From Verrucomicrobiaceae bacterium UBA7681 (lineage in GTDB: Bacteria > Verrucomicrobiota > Verrucomicrobiia > Verrucomicrobiales > Verrucomicrobiaceae), in NCBI GenBank assembly GCA_002482965.1, contig DLGZ01000047.1, positions 162,744-175,253 of the forward strand: a DNA stretch of 12,510 nt. The letters are read 5' to 3'. Numbering within the stretch: position 1 is the first letter of the stretch; each line of letters starts with the position of its first letter. The notes under the pieces are model-generated. The model saw only the letters and a list, made by a program, of their open reading frames with translations, was not told the DNA's origin and searched no databases. Of this stretch, positions 12,254-12,510 are shown one piece after another. Position numbers and translations under genes: made by a program.

Positions 12254-12510
12254 ATGCTTCTCATCATCGACAACTACGACTCCTTCACGTACAACCTCGT
12301 CCAGTACTTCGGCGAGATGGGAGCCGTGATGGAAATCCGCCGCAACGACCAGGTGACGCTGGATGAGATTGCCAAGCTCAATCCTGACCACATCTGCATC
12401 TCTCCCGGTCCCTGCACGCCGAAGGAAGCGGGCATCAGTTGCGCGGTGATCGAGCGCTTTGGCAAATCGACTCCGCTGCTGGGCGTCTGCCTGGGGCATC
12501 AGGCCATCGG
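12254..12510 (+). CDS. pabA: Glutamine amidotransferase PabA/TrpG type, 5' part (runs off window end)
   Basis: The first 85 residues of a class I glutamine amidotransferase are present. It supplies ammonia from glutamine to an aminodeoxychorismate or anthranilate synthase for folate or tryptophan synthesis in the cytoplasm. Visible motifs are MLLIIDNYDSFTYNL (1-15), the glutamine-site SPGPCTPKEAGIS (50-62) and the nucleophile elbow GVCLGHQ with Cys79. Cys after SPGP and the overall spacing match PabA of Escherichia coli and Bacillus subtilis; enteric TrpG has Gly there. Many bacteria use one such subunit for both pathways, so trpG is a possible alternative name. The His and Glu of the catalytic triad are beyond the window. 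The start follows TTTCCCC with no Shine-Dalgarno sequence. The family is certain; the pathway assignment is likely. Confidence 0.9.
   Translation, partial: MLLIIDNYDSFTYNLVQYFGEMGAVMEIRRNDQVTLDEIAKLNPDHICISPGPCTPKEAGISCAVIERFGKSTPLLGVCLGHQAI

Overview
The window reads as chromosomal DNA from a GC-rich member of the Planctomycetes-Verrucomicrobia-Chlamydiae group, most likely a Verrucomicrobiota (Prosthecobacter/Verrucomicrobium type). The main reason is the 5461-9816 pair: a PSCyt1-DUF1549-DUF1553 cytochrome followed by a DUF1501 protein, a combination typical of these phyla. No start codon in the window has a Shine-Dalgarno sequence; most are preceded by C/T-rich DNA. Predicted exported proteins repeatedly show Ala|Gln signal-cleavage sites. 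The phylum call is inference from family content.

Layout. The complement of 1-95 is the 5' end of a divergent SET-domain gene, too short for ordinary ORF calling. Then come a membrane-anchored SurA/PpiD-like chaperone (269-1780) and a small TPR protein (1801-2142), probably one operon. The 266-bp gap after them holds a hairpin and a long imperfect inverted repeat built of 7-bp units. An SDR oxidoreductase (2409-3179) follows, ending in a strong hairpin at 3192-3220. Next is an OmpR-type response regulator overlapping its histidine kinase (3363-5413), then the EF-hand diheme cytochrome and the Tat-type DUF1501 protein (5461-9816). A signal-peptide-bearing methyltransferase lies convergently on the minus strand (9750-10565). 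Last are an exported helical protein of unknown function (10675-11529), a proline-rich unknown protein (11559-12053), a repeat-bearing spacer, and the 5' part of a PabA-type glutamine amidotransferase (12254 to the window end).

Most coherent system. The two-component genes and the cytochrome/DUF1501 operon look like one regulatory unit. A direct repeat of CTCATCTTC with an 11-bp period lies just upstream of the cytochrome gene (5420-5441). A near copy lies upstream of the response regulator (3304-3325). The 11-bp period fits dimeric OmpR/PhoB-family binding, so the proposal is that the regulator controls itself and the adjacent Ca2+-binding redox operon.

Other points for a second look are three 7-nt G/C runs confined to the methyltransferase gene, its probable frameshifted tail, an identical CTACGTATCC box just upstream of two genes, heptamer-phased repeats in two spacers, and a hairpin whose loop contains a stop codon. 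No rRNA, tRNA, CRISPR or transposase gene was seen.
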